DNA from: JAODBJ01 sp963782465
Lineage (GTDB): Bacteria > Actinomycetota > Acidimicrobiia > IMCC26256 > PALSA-610
Direction of reading: 5' to 3'
Assembly: GCA_963782465.1 (NCBI GenBank)
Contig: CAWAJR010000006.1
Coordinates: 806,001-870,000, forward strand
Length of the DNA: 64,000 nt
The notes below the pieces were generated by a model that worked only from the letters and a program-made list of their open reading frames with translations, had not been told where the DNA came from and made no database searches. How positions within the stretch are numbered: position 1 is the first letter of the stretch; each line of letters opens with the position of its first letter. Shown one piece after another: positions 8,293-17,800 of this stretch. The translations under genes were made by a program, and so were the position numbers.

Positions 8293-9108
8293 TCAGATCG
8301 TGAACGCCATGTTCGTGATGACGCGCTCGCCGAGTTCGGCGTCGCCTTCGATCACGACGCGGTGTTCGTCGAGCGCGCGCCGGCCCGGCCATCGACCACC
8401 CGCGAGTCGCGAGTAGGTACGCCGGTCCATCGTCAGCCGCACCGTCGGTGCCGGGGGGGCCTGGTCGAGCACCGCGGCCCGACCTTCCACGCCGATCGGC
8501 ACGACCAACGGGTTCTTTCCGGTGACCTCGAACACGACCGCCGCCCCTTGCGGCGCGCCCGCCTTCTTCCCGACGACGAACGGAAGGCCGCGTTCGATAC
8601 GCGCGATGGAATGATCGGCAACCGCATCTTCGAGACCACCCGGGGCGTCGATCGCCTCGCGAATGTCTTGCTCGTGGAACCAGCAGTCGAACACGCGTAT
8701 CGCCATGAACTGCCGGTACGGGCCGGGCCCTTCGGGGGTGAACCCTTCGGCGTCCCAGGCCTCCGGGGTCATCGCCCGGAGCACCTCGAGGCGGCGCGCG
8801 GTCGTGGCCTCGAACTCGGCGAGCACCTGCGCGCCCGGTTGGGATCGGTACGCGGCGACCCACTGCTCGTTCGCCCGACCGATGTCGTTGCGCACATGCG
8901 CCGCGCTCGCCGGGTCGACGTCGGCCGATCGCGGCGCGGCGTCGCCCATCAACATGCGTTCGGTGCCGATCATGTGGGCGACGTTGTCCTTCACCGACCA
9001 GCCCGGAAGGTCGGTCGCGAGGTCCCACGCGGTTTCGTCGAGATCGCGGCACAACCCCGCGATGGAAGACCAGACACTCGACAGCAATTCGATGCACGCT
9101 TCGGCCAC
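8293..9108 (-). CDS. Maleylpyruvate isomerase/DinB-fold family protein
   Basis: A 271-residue member of the mycothiol-dependent maleylpyruvate isomerase N-domain family (DinB four-helix fold). LPGWSVKDNVAHMIGTERML and WFHEQDIREAID supply the usual metal-binding His/Glu/His set. A C-terminal beta domain (residues from about 180) resembles the sterol-carrier-like domain that accompanies such proteins. GTG at 9108 is taken as the start because the divergent DsbA-like gene begins at 9170. The family acts in thiol-dependent isomerisation or detoxification; the specific reaction is unknown. Confidence 0.8.
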   Translation of the reverse strand: MAEACIELLSSVWSSIAGLCRDLDETAWDLATDLPGWSVKDNVAHMIGTERMLMGDAAPRSADVDPASAAHVRNDIGRANEQWVAAYRSQPGAQVLAEFEATTARRLEVLRAMTPEAWDAEGFTPEGPGPYRQFMAIRVFDCWFHEQDIREAIDAPGGLEDAVADHSIARIERGLPFVVGKKAGAPQGAAVVFEVTGKNPLVVPIGVEGRAAVLDQAPPAPTVRLTMDRRTYSRLAGGRWPGRRALDEHRVVIEGDAELGERVITNMAFTI

Positions 9109-9169
9109 GGCGCAGACCGTAGCCACTCGGCGCTCGTGGCCGGCGGGAAGCGGGTGCAACAATCCGGTG

Positions 9170-9838
9170 ATGGAACGCATCGAATTCCACTTCGACCCGA
9201 TGTGCCCGTGGGCGTACCAGACCTCGAAGTGGGTGCGAGAAGTGCGGGCGCAGATCGGCCTCGACATCGACTGGCGCTTCTTCAGCCTCGAAGAGATCAA
9301 CCTCGTCGCCGGGAAGCGCCACCCCTGGGAACGTCCCTGGTCGTACGGGTTCGGGCAGATGCGGGTGGGGGCCTGGCTCCGGCGCCGCTCGATGGACGAA
9401 CTCGACCGCTGGTACGAGGTGGTCGGTCGCGCGTTCCACGAGGAGGGCATCAAGACCCACGACCCGGACGTGCACGCCGCGCTGCTCGCCGAGCACGGGT
9501 TCCCCGCCGGCGCCGTCGACGCCGCTCTCGCCGACGACACGACCCTGGCCGAGGTGCGGGCCGATCACGAACGGTCGGTCGCGGAATACGGGTCGCACGG
9601 CGTCCCCACCATCGTGCTCCCGGGCAACTACGCGGTCTTCGGGCCGGTCGTCGTACCGACGCCGACCGGCCCGGCGGCCATCCGGCTGTGGGAGCTCGTG
9701 CGGGGTTGGGCCGAGTTCCCGAACCTCTACGAGCTGCGGCACCCCAAGACCGCCGCCGACCTCGCGCACATCGCCGAGACCTTCCGCCCTTACCTCACCG
9801 CCCGCGACTGGGGCACCATCGAACACCCCGCCGTCTGA
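9170..9838 (+). CDS. DsbA-fold oxidoreductase, Rv2466c-like, single active-site Cys
   Basis: A 222-residue thioredoxin-fold protein with a helical insert, like the mycothiol-dependent nitroreductase/disulfide reductase Rv2466c. The N-terminal strand and active-site region read FHFDPMCPWAYQTSKW. Rv2466c relatives carry C-P-W-C; here the second cysteine is alanine, leaving one catalytic thiol. The cis-proline loop GVPTIVL is intact. A single-thiol site would favour mycothiol conjugation or isomerase chemistry over disulfide exchange. It ends 3 nt before a long hairpin. Confidence 0.82.
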   Translation: MERIEFHFDPMCPWAYQTSKWVREVRAQIGLDIDWRFFSLEEINLVAGKRHPWERPWSYGFGQMRVGAWLRRRSMDELDRWYEVVGRAFHEEGIKTHDPDVHAALLAEHGFPAGAVDAALADDTTLAEVRADHERSVAEYGSHGVPTIVLPGNYAVFGPVVVPTPTGPAAIRLWELVRGWAEFPNLYELRHPKTAADLAHIAETFRPYLTARDWGTIEHPAV

Positions 9839-9841
9839 CGT

Positions 9842-9878
9842 GCGTCGATAGCTATCGCATAGCGATAGCTATCGACGC
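9842..9878. terminator. Hairpin family A, copy 1
   Basis: Perfect 17-nt arms (GCGTCGATAGCTATCGC and its complement) around a 3-nt ATA loop, between the convergent DsbA-like and proline-rich genes. The identical 37-mer recurs at 28657-28693. It could end transcripts from both sides. Confidence 0.75.
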
Positions 9879-9884
9879 CTGTCA

Positions 9885-11444
9885 TCACGGTGGGTCGGTG
9901 AGGTCGCTGACGTCGGAGAAGTCACGTAGCGGCGCGGGACGGCGACGCCAGAAGTTGCGTTCTGCTTCGGGGGTCGGCTGGGTTTCCGGCGGCGCCGGCA
10001 TCATCAGGAGTTCACGCAACGGTTCGGCGACCAGGTCGTCGGAGATGTCGTCGGAGAACAGCAGCTCGAAATCAGGGAGATCCGGTTCGGCCTGCCGATC
10101 CTCGGTCGGGGCCGGAACGACCGGCACGGCCGGAGCCGCCTGAGGAGTCGATGGGGCCGGAACGACCGGAGCGGCTGGTACGCCCGAAGCGGCGCGAAAG
10201 TCGCGCAGGTACACGTGGTCGGGCGGGACCGGCCGGACGGGTTCGTCACGAGCAATCGGTGCGGGCGGCATCCCCGGGTCCTCGCGCATCACCGGCGCGG
10301 GCGGCCGCGCGGGGTCCTCGCGCATGACGGGCACCGGCGGCGGCACCGGCTCCTGACGTGCGACCGGGACGACCGGCACGTCCCGTACGACCGGCTCGTC
10401 ACGGACAACCGGCGCGACGGGGCCGACCCGCGGGGTCGGGTCGTGACGCACCAACGGGCCGATTCGCGGTGACGGTTGTTCACGCACCCACGGCTTCACT
10501 GGTTCCCGGCGCGCGAGCGGCGCGATTGCGTGCGGCCGCACCCACGGCTTGACCGGCTCGTCGCGCACGAACGGCGCGACGGGCGCCGGACGCGCGAACG
10601 GCGCAACCGGTTCCCGCGGCGCGGCCGGCACGGCGGTGTCCCGGCGGACGACCGGCACGACCGGATGCCGGGGCACGACGGGTTGCACGGGTTGCACGGG
10701 TTGCCGGCGCGGGAACGGCGCGACCGGCGCCTCGGACGAGTCGGGCTCGTCCACCCAGACGGCTTCGACCGGCTCGTCGCGTCGCAGCTGCTGCCAGCGC
10801 CGGTACGCCTGGCGCAGCCGCGACGGGCGCAACCGCGCCTGGCGTTCCGGCAACGGTGACAAAGGCGGAATGGCGGGCAGCGGGGGCGGGGGCGGTGACA
10901 ACGACGGCGCGTGCTCCGTCGCCGCCGGGGCCGGCGCATGCAGCCGCGGCGCGGGTTGCGCGGGCGGAGGCGGGAGGACGGACGGCGGAGGCGGCGGCGG
11001 AGGCGGCGGGGGCGGAGGCGGGGGCAACAGCGGAACTTCCGCCAACGGAGGCGGCGGCAACACCGGAGGCGAAGGCGGAGGCGGGGGCGGAGGAGGCGGG
11101 GGCGGGGGCGGGGGCGGAGGAGGCGGGGGCGGGGGCGGAGGAGGCGGAGGCGGCGGGGGCAACAGCGGAACGTCGGCCAACGGAGGCGGCGGCAACACCG
11201 GCGGCGCAGCCGGCGGCGCGGCCGGGGCCGGAGGCGCGACGAGCGGCGCCTCGACGAGCGATGGCGACGGCAACCGGGGGGCCTCAGCGGGCGGGGGTGG
11301 CAGGACCGCATCGGCCGCGTCCATGCGGTCTTCACGGCCGGAACGGCCGGGAAGGAATTCGTCATCAGCCGGTTCCCACGCCAAGACACTCGAAGCGTCA
11401 GTGGCATCGTCGCCGTCCGCGGCCAGGTTCGCGTACGGGCTCAT
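9885..11444 (-). CDS. Proline-rich repetitive protein
   Basis: A 519-residue, low-complexity protein. After an acidic N-terminus (MSPYANLAADGDDATDASS) come blocks of near-pure proline, including one run of about 29 prolines. A basic linker (RLRPSRLRQAYRRWQQLRRD) follows, then many degenerate units of the type V-x-R-D-E-P-V-x-P, and finally an acidic tail (DFSDVSDLTDPP). No enzymatic domain, signal peptide or membrane segment is seen. It starts 23 nt after the GyrA-like stop on the same strand, so it is probably co-transcribed with the topoisomerase subunit. A cytoplasmic scaffold or cell-pole protein is conceivable; function is unknown. The opposite strand reads as glycine repeats and is rejected. 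Confidence 0.7.
   Translation of the reverse strand: MSPYANLAADGDDATDASSVLAWEPADDEFLPGRSGREDRMDAADAVLPPPPAEAPRLPSPSLVEAPLVAPPAPAAPPAAPPVLPPPPLADVPLLPPPPPPPPPPPPPPPPPPPPPPPPPPPPPSPPVLPPPPLAEVPLLPPPPPPPPPPPPPPSVLPPPPAQPAPRLHAPAPAATEHAPSLSPPPPPLPAIPPLSPLPERQARLRPSRLRQAYRRWQQLRRDEPVEAVWVDEPDSSEAPVAPFPRRQPVQPVQPVVPRHPVVPVVRRDTAVPAAPREPVAPFARPAPVAPFVRDEPVKPWVRPHAIAPLARREPVKPWVREQPSPRIGPLVRHDPTPRVGPVAPVVRDEPVVRDVPVVPVARQEPVPPPVPVMREDPARPPAPVMREDPGMPPAPIARDEPVRPVPPDHVYLRDFRAASGVPAAPVVPAPSTPQAAPAVPVVPAPTEDRQAEPDLPDFELLFSDDISDDLVAEPLRELLMMPAPPETQPTPEAERNFWRRRPAPLRDFSDVSDLTDPP
10984..11160 (+). repeat. GGC/GGG/GGA low-complexity tract
   Basis: Two purine-rich blocks, 10984-11025 and 11074-11160, consist only of GG-N triplets on the plus strand and encode the longest polyproline runs of the minus-strand gene. 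Runs of this kind are prone to slippage, G-quadruplex formation and assembly error, so the exact length is uncertain. Confidence 0.8.
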
Positions 11445-11467
11445 AGGGATGTTCTCGGCAAAAAGGG

Positions 11468-13894
11468 CTATCCCGCTTGACGCTCCGCGACTTTTGGTGC
11501 GGCGAGCAGGCGCTGCACCGAACCGGCGAGCCCCGCGACCTTCGCGCCGCCGCCCTCACGGCCGGCGAGACGGATGCTCGCCGCTTCGACGCTGACCGCG
11601 CTCACGTCCGCGAGGAGAACGACGTCCGCCGCGGCCGACACCACACCGACGACCGGCCCGTGCGAACGATCCACTTTCTGGGCGCGAATGCCGGCGCCGC
11701 CGCGGGCTTGCACCGGGAAATCGTCGACCCGTACCCGCTTCGCGTAACCCTGCTCCGTGGCGAACACGACCAACTCCTCGTGCGCGACCGGGCACGCGCC
11801 CACGACCTTGTCGTTCGCCTTCAACTTCATGCCGCGGATGGCGCCGGCGCTCCGGCCCACCGGGCGCACCTCCGCCTCCGCGAAACGGATCGCCTGACCG
11901 GATGCGGAGACGAGGAGCAGTTCGTAGTCGTCCCAGCCCGGGAACACGGCGACGACGCGATCACCATCGGCGAGCTTCATCGCGACGATGCCGTCGCGCC
12001 GGCCCGACGCCTCGACGAACTCGCTGAGCGAGGTGCGCTTCACCCCGCCGCTCGCGGTCACGAACACCAGATGGTCGTGCGCTTCGTTCGCCTGCGCGTC
12101 GACGATGGCGACCACCCGCTCGCCCTCGCTGACCTGGAACAGGTTCTGCGCCGCGGTCAAACGGTCCTTCGGTAGATCGTGGCCGGTGATGCGGTACGCG
12201 CGGCCCCGATCACTGAAGAACAGCAAACCGGCGAGCGCCGTCGTCTCGACGACCTGTGCAACCGCATCTCGTTCGCCGGGAGAGGCGACTTTCGACGCCC
12301 GTGATCGTTCCGGCGTCGCTTTCACGTAGCCGCGCGCCGTCACCGTCACGACGAGTGGCTCGTCTTCGACCAGCGCGTCGGTTTCGATCACGCCGGTCTC
12401 ACCCGCCACGATCTCGGTGCGGCGAGGCTGTTTGTGCGCGTCGCGTATCGCAGTGAGCTCGTCGCGGATCACGCCCAACAGCACGTCGCGCTGCGCGAGG
12501 ATGCGCTTCAGCTCCCGGATCGTCGCCGCGAGTTCCTTGGCTTCGGCTGCGAGTTCCTCGCGGCCCAGCCGGGTGAGACGACCGAGCGCGAGGTCGAGGA
12601 TGTGGTTGGCCTGGATCTCGCTGAACTCGAACGGCTTGGCCATCAACGCGGCACGCGCCGCCGGACGGTCGTTCGACGCGCGGATCGCCTTGATGACCGC
12701 GTCGATCATGTCGACGGCCTTCACCAGACCGTCGACGATGTGACGGCGGGCCTCAGCCTTCTCCAGCCGGTTCTGCGTACGGCGGGTGACCACGATCACC
12801 TGGTGATCGAGCCAAGCGCGCAAGGCTTCAGCCAGGTTCACCGTACGGGGCACGCCATCGACCAGCGCAACCATGTTCACACCGAACGTCGTCTGCGCGG
12901 GCGTGTACTTGAAGATGTTGTTGAGCACGATCTGCGCGTTCGCGTCAGGTCGCAACTCCACGACGAGTCGCGTCACACCTTGCGCCGATTCGTCGCGCAC
13001 GTCGCGCACACCGTCGATCCGGCCCGCGTTCGCCATCTCGACCAGCTTCTTCGAGATCGCGTCGACGTTCGTCTGGAACGGGATCTCGGTCAGCACGATC
13101 GCGTCGCCCTTGCGCGACGCCTCGATCGTCGTCCGGGCGCGGACGCGCAACGCGCCTCGGCCGGTGCGATACGCGTCGGCGATGCCCTCGGTCCCCATGA
13201 TGAGCGCGCCGGTCGGGAAATCCGGGCCTTTCACCGAACGCATCAACTCCGACAGGGTCACGTCGGGTTTCGCGATCAACTTCAATGCCGCCGCGCAGAT
13301 CTCGCTCAGGTTGTGGGGCGGGATGTTTGTCGCCATCCCGACCGCGATCCCCTGCGCGCCGTTCACGAGCAGGTTCGGGAACCGAGCCGGGAGCACCATG
13401 GGCTCTTCGGTCGACGCGTCGTAGTTCGGTTCGAAATCGACCGTGCCTTCGTCGATCCCGGCCAGCAGCTCCATGGCGATTTCCGACAGCCGGCACTCCG
13501 TATAGCGCGACGCCGCGGGCGGCTCGGCCGGTGACCCGAAATTCCCGTGCTTGTCGACCAGCGGATGGGTCAACGAAAAGTCTTGGCCCATGCGGACAAG
13601 GGCGTCGTAGATCGCCATGTCGCCGTGCGGGTGGTAGTAGGCCATCACGTCACCGACGACCCGGGCACACTTCACGAACGGCCGGTCGGGCCGCAGACCC
13701 GCGTTGTGCATCGCCCACAGGATCCGCCGGTGCACCGGCTTCAACCCGTCGCGGACGTCGGGCAACGCCCGGCTCACGATCACGCTCATCGAGTAGTCGA
13801 GGTACGCCGCCTCGACCTCCTCTGCGAGCGTCCGCTTCGGGATCGGCGCGTCGAACAACGTCGTCGCGGAAGCTGCTGCTTTCTTCCTGGCCAT
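11468..13894 (-). CDS. Type II topoisomerase subunit A (GyrA/ParC-like)
   Basis: An 808-residue DNA-cleaving subunit. The winged-helix/tower core is complete, with catalytic Tyr131 in SRYTECRL, and a C-terminal beta-pinwheel domain follows from about residue 480. The quinolone-resistance region reads YHPHGDMAIYDALVRM: Met93 replaces the usual Ser/Ala, while the acidic Asp97 is kept. A GyrA-box-like QARGGAG is present near the C-terminus, looser than the canonical Q-R-R-G-G-K-G. The separate GyrB-like gene at 19447 is the obvious partner. Whether this is gyrase or a topoisomerase IV-type second enzyme depends on what else the genome holds. Confidence 0.93.
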   Translation of the reverse strand: MARKKAAASATTLFDAPIPKRTLAEEVEAAYLDYSMSVIVSRALPDVRDGLKPVHRRILWAMHNAGLRPDRPFVKCARVVGDVMAYYHPHGDMAIYDALVRMGQDFSLTHPLVDKHGNFGSPAEPPAASRYTECRLSEIAMELLAGIDEGTVDFEPNYDASTEEPMVLPARFPNLLVNGAQGIAVGMATNIPPHNLSEICAAALKLIAKPDVTLSELMRSVKGPDFPTGALIMGTEGIADAYRTGRGALRVRARTTIEASRKGDAIVLTEIPFQTNVDAISKKLVEMANAGRIDGVRDVRDESAQGVTRLVVELRPDANAQIVLNNIFKYTPAQTTFGVNMVALVDGVPRTVNLAEALRAWLDHQVIVVTRRTQNRLEKAEARRHIVDGLVKAVDMIDAVIKAIRASNDRPAARAALMAKPFEFSEIQANHILDLALGRLTRLGREELAAEAKELAATIRELKRILAQRDVLLGVIRDELTAIRDAHKQPRRTEIVAGETGVIETDALVEDEPLVVTVTARGYVKATPERSRASKVASPGERDAVAQVVETTALAGLLFFSDRGRAYRITGHDLPKDRLTAAQNLFQVSEGERVVAIVDAQANEAHDHLVFVTASGGVKRTSLSEFVEASGRRDGIVAMKLADGDRVVAVFPGWDDYELLLVSASGQAIRFAEAEVRPVGRSAGAIRGMKLKANDKVVGACPVAHEELVVFATEQGYAKRVRVDDFPVQARGGAGIRAQKVDRSHGPVVGVVSAAADVVLLADVSAVSVEAASIRLAGREGGGAKVAGLAGSVQRLLAAPKVAERQAG

Positions 13895-14030
13895 ACCCCG
13901 ACGTTACGGCCGCCGCGCCGGCCAGGCAGGTAACCAAGTCCTATCCCTCGCGGCGATTACCCCGAGCCCCGCGGCAGCGCATGCTGGCTTCATCACCTGG
14001 GGGCTACGAGGGCGGAAGGAGGCGATCGAC

Positions 14031-14057
14031 ATGCGCAAAGGCCGCACCTGGACCTGA
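14031..14057 (+). CDS. Candidate 8-residue micro-ORF
   Basis: ATG at 14031 opens an 8-codon frame, MRKGRTWT, closed by TGA. AAGGAGG sits 9 nt upstream, the strongest Shine-Dalgarno sequence in the neighbourhood. A stable hairpin begins 38 nt after the stop. The layout resembles a leader peptide followed by a structured RNA, but no larger plus-strand gene follows for 800 nt. It may be a free-standing short peptide or chance. Confidence 0.3.
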   Translation: MRKGRTWT

Positions 14058-14095
14058 TCGATTGCTATGCAGCCGATCGTTCTGCAGAGCGATGG

Positions 14096-14129
14096 GCGAA
14101 CCCGTCGGGCCGCCCCCCGACGGGTTCGC
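14096..14129. terminator. 14-bp hairpin after the micro-ORF
   Basis: Arms GCGAACCCGTCGGG and CCCGACGGGTTCGC surround a 6-nt CCGCCC loop. A terminator for a short plus-strand transcript is likely. Confidence 0.55.
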
Positions 14130-14151
14130 ACCGCGTTGTTCCCCGTTGCCC

Positions 14152-14203
14152 CGAACCTGCGTCAGTTTTGCCCCCGTCAGGTGGCAAAACTGACGCAGGT
14201 TCG
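14152..14203. terminator. Hairpin family B, copy 1
   Basis: Perfect 21-nt arms (CGAACCTGCGTCAGTTTTGCC) and a 10-nt loop, starting 2 nt beyond the FHA gene stop. The same stem recurs at 37199-37250. It probably terminates the FHA transcript; the internal GTTTT gives a partial T-tract. Confidence 0.75.
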
Positions 14204-14205
14204 GT

Positions 14206-14814
14206 TCAGAACCGCATTCGGGTGACGTTCCACTGCTGGGCGCGCAGCGCCAGGGTCTCCTTGTTCCGCTCGGTCGGGCCGTCGAGCTCGAACTTGTCGT
14301 AGAGGCCCTGGAGCACCATCTTCACCGCCGCCGTGCTGGTGAAGCGCTGATCGGCCACTTCCTTCAACGTCGCCAGGCGAGGCGCGGGCCGGCCTTCGTC
14401 GTAGTGCATGAAGAGACGTTCGAGTACGTCCTGCTCGGCGTTCGTGAGCCGCACCTCACGTTCCGCGACCCGGCGAGTCGTGGCCGCGTCGCCCCCCGCA
14501 CGCTCTTTCTCGCTCAGCAGGAAGCGCACTTGCGACACGCCGCCGACATCGATCGTCGACCCGTGAGCGAGCGGCTGCGGTTGCCACGGACGGAGCTGGG
14601 CACCGTCGACGAATGTCCCGTTCGTCGAGCCGAGGTCGACAATGAGGTAAACGCCCGCTTCGCGCTCGACCCGGGCGTGCAGGCGGCTGACCGACGGATG
14701 GTCGATCACGACGTCGTTCTCGGCGCCGCGACCGATTCGCGTCACCGCCTCCTCGAGTTCCGTGTTTACGACGTCGCCGCCCCCAACCGGCGCGTCCGCC
14801 CTCAGCCGTGCCAC
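14206..14814 (-). CDS. FHA-domain protein with C-terminal helical/HTH-like region
   Basis: A 202-residue phosphothreonine reader. The FHA domain (about residues 10-105) shows RIGRG, SRLHARVE and LGSTNGTFVDG, the phosphopeptide-binding loops. The second half (LTNAEQDVLERLF through KMVLQGLYDKFEL) looks like a winged or LuxR-like helix-turn-helix, suggesting phospho-dependent control of transcription. GTG at 14814 is chosen because the frame above it overlaps the kinase gene. It is divergent from the PknK-like kinase 78 nt away, so kinase and FHA protein are likely partners. Confidence 0.8.
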   Translation of the reverse strand: MARLRADAPVGGGDVVNTELEEAVTRIGRGAENDVVIDHPSVSRLHARVEREAGVYLIVDLGSTNGTFVDGAQLRPWQPQPLAHGSTIDVGGVSQVRFLLSEKERAGGDAATTRRVAEREVRLTNAEQDVLERLFMHYDEGRPAPRLATLKEVADQRFTSTAAVKMVLQGLYDKFELDGPTERNKETLALRAQQWNVTRMRF

Positions 14815-14892
14815 CGCCGTCAGGGTACGACCCGGCGTGTGGGAACATGGGCACGGGCGTAGAGGGGCAGCACAGGGAGGCCGACAACGGCA

Positions 14893-17800
14893 ATGGTTGC
14901 GTCGCGCGCACGCGCGGCGGGCACGACCGTTGGCCCGTTCCGACTCGAGCAATGCCTGGGCGGAGGGCACGACACCGAGGTCTGGAGAGCGAACGGCGAC
15001 GGCATCATCGTCGCCCTCAAACTCCTCCGGCCGGAAGCTGACGCGCTCGCGCGGGCGCGGCTCGCACGGGAAGCGGCAGTTCTTACCAGTCTCGACCACC
15101 CGGCGATCGGCTGGCTCCTCGACGCGGGCGAGGAAGACGGCGAGCCGTTCCTCGCCTTCACCCTCTACGAGGCAGGCACCCTCGCATCGCGCCTTGACCA
15201 CGGCCGGCTCACGGTCGCCGAGGCCGCCGCGGTGCTCGCGCCCGTCGCGGAGGCGCTCGCCTACGTGCATTCGCGGGGCATCGTCCACCGCGACGTGAAA
15301 CCGGCCAATGTGCTGCTGGCGCCCGACGGTCCTGTCCTCGTCGACTTCTCGATCGCTTCGATCACCGGCTCGACCTACGACGGTTGGATCGAAGGCGCCC
15401 CCGCCGTCGCGGGCACCGAGGGGTACCGCGCCCCCGAAGCGGGCCGGCACGCACCGACCGCGCCCGAGGACGTGTACGCACTCGGTATCTCGCTCCTCGA
15501 AGCGGTCACCGGCGACCGGAACGTCGGCGACACGAGTGCGCTCGGTGCGCTGCAATCCCTCGTCGAATCCTGCGTGTCGCCCGATCCGGTCGCGAGGCCG
15601 ACCGCGGCGACGTTTGCGTCGGAGTGCGCTCGTGTGGCCGGCACGGTTGTCGCGCCCGTCGAACCACCGCCTCGCGACGCACCGGCGACGGCAGCCACCG
15701 CCCCGCAGACCGAACGAATCGGCGTTCGCAACGACGAGCTGGTTCGGCTCGCGCAAACGGTCGACGAAGGTGCACTCGCCGACGAACTGCGGGCGGTGTT
15801 GATCGTCGCGCCCGCCGGCGCCGGAAAGTCGTGGCTGGTGGAGCACGCCGCGGCGCGGGTTCTCGCCCTCCGAAGCGATCGGAAGGTGCTGAGCGCCCGC
15901 TGTTCCGCGGCGGTCGGCGACACGACCGTGTTGCGACCGTGGCTCCGACCCCTCCTCGAACGCGACACCGACCCGATCGGCACGTTGGCACGTTTCGTCG
16001 GCCGATCACCCGCCACCCAGCTGGCCCGGGCGCTCGGGATCGTGCGCGGCGGCACCATCGACGGCGATCCCGGCGTTGTCGCCGACGCGCTCGCGGCCGC
16101 GCTCGCGTCGATTGGCCAAGTGGTCTGCGTGATCGAAGACCTGCATCACGCGTCGCTCGAGCTCCTCGATCTGCTCGCTCGGATCGCCTTGCGCACCGGT
16201 GTTCCCGGCGCGATGTGGGCGACCAGCCGGCCCGGCATCGTCGACCCCGACGATCTGGAGTTCGAAAGCCTCGCGCTGTCGCCTCTTGACGACGACGCGA
16301 TCGCCATGCTCGTGAGGGACGAGATCGGAGCGGTGGGCGAAACCATGCTCGCCGAGGTCGTCGCGGTCGCGGGCGGCAACCCGTTGCACGCGCGTGAGGC
16401 CGCGCTGGCGGCGGGCCGTGAAGGTGCGGCGTCGCTCGGTTCGCTCCCCGACCTGATCGCCGACCGGTTCGAGCACCTCGACCGCCGCACTCGCGAGGCG
16501 TTGGACGTCGCGGCCGCCTGCGGCGACACGTTCTGGCCGGAAGCCGTTGGCAGCACGCTCCTCGACGGCAGTGCCGCGCTCTACCAATCGGGGGTCGCGC
16601 AGGCCCGGATGACGTCGACGATCGCGGGATCGACCGAAGCGGCATGGGTCCACCCGCTCCTCCAAGAAGTCGCGTACGAACGCCTCTCGGCCGCCCGGCG
16701 GCGTGAATTGCACGCGCAGCTGGCCGGTGTGCTCGACGGTGCCGGCGCGCTCGCCGAGGTCGTCGCCCGGCAAGCCGGCACGGCATTCCGGCTCGGCGAC
16801 GTCGGCAGTGCCGCGCTGGCCGGCCGGTCGGCGGCCGGCGCGGCCCGCGACGCGCTCGACCGATTCGCGCTGTCGGGTGCCGCAAACTGGATCGAACTCC
16901 TGCGCGATACCGGGCACGAACCCGTCGCCGGGACCGCCGACATCCTCGACGGCGAACTGCGCATCGCCCGCGGTGAGTTCGACGCGGCCGCGAGGCTGGT
17001 GCGCCCGCTGACCGTGCGCGACGACGACATCGGGACGCGGGCGTTGGTGCTCGCGACCGAAGCGACCGCCGGCGCGGGCGACCTGCGCGCCGCGGAGGCC
17101 TTCGGCGAACGGGCGCACGAACGCCTCGGCGACGACCCCGAACTCGCGGCCAGCTTCGGCGCCGTGCTTGCCCGCCGGGGCCGGACCGGCGATGCGCTCC
17201 AGTTGCTCGACGCGGCGGCCGCTCGCTCGACCAGCCAAGGCGACGACGCGTTCGCAGCCCGGCTCGCCGCGCAGGCTGCCGACGTCGCCGCCGACCTCGC
17301 CGAGCGCCAGGCGCTTCCGTTCGCCGACGCCATTGCTCGTACGCGCGCGGCGCTCGATGCGTTGCGCGCCACGGGCGATCGCCGCCGCTACGCCCAGTCG
17401 ATCGATTCGATCTTCGGAATGATCAATCTCGACCATCCGCACGAGGCGCTCGAACTCGCGAAGGAGGCGGCGGCGATCTCGAAGGAGATCGGCGACGAGG
17501 TCTCGTACGGCCTCGCCGTCTACCGGATCTGCGATGCCGCCTTGGACCTCTCCGACGTCACGACGTTCGAGCAACATCGCGACGAACTGCCCCACCTGCG
17601 CCTTGCGGAAGTGGATCGTGTCTCGGCCGATCTTCTCGTGCAGCTTTTCGACGCGTTGCGCACCGGTGACCTCCGCGATTTACCTCGCCGCACCCTCGCG
17701 TTCCACGAACGGTTCCGCGGCGTCGCCGACGCCGAAGGCTTCCGCGCCGTCTTCGGCGCGGTGTGCGCAGCGCTGTGGCAAGGCCAGGTCGACCTCGCTC

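Larger units (their letters stand above)
13895..14205. other. Intergenic region with micro-ORF and two hairpins
   Basis: 311 nt between the GyrA-like gene and the FHA gene. It holds an 8-codon ORF with a strong ribosome-binding site (14031-14057, plus strand), a 14-bp hairpin (14096-14129) and a 21-bp hairpin (14152-14203). The GyrA-like promoter must lie at its left end on the minus strand. No longer coding frame is convincing. Confidence 0.7.

Noticed and set aside
10984..11160. The GC-rich triplet tract as a noncoding regulatory repeat or origin
   Set aside because: It stays in frame with the polyproline gene throughout and lacks DnaA-box-like sequences.
10549..11595. Long glycine-rich plus-strand frame opposite the proline-rich gene
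   Set aside because: Poly-Gly is the mechanical complement of poly-Pro codons; the minus strand has non-repetitive acidic ends and sits in operon spacing after the GyrA-like gene.
14815..15846. An upstream extension of the FHA protein by 344 codons
   Set aside because: It is antisense to the kinase domain and has shadow composition; the FHA gene starts at GTG 14814.
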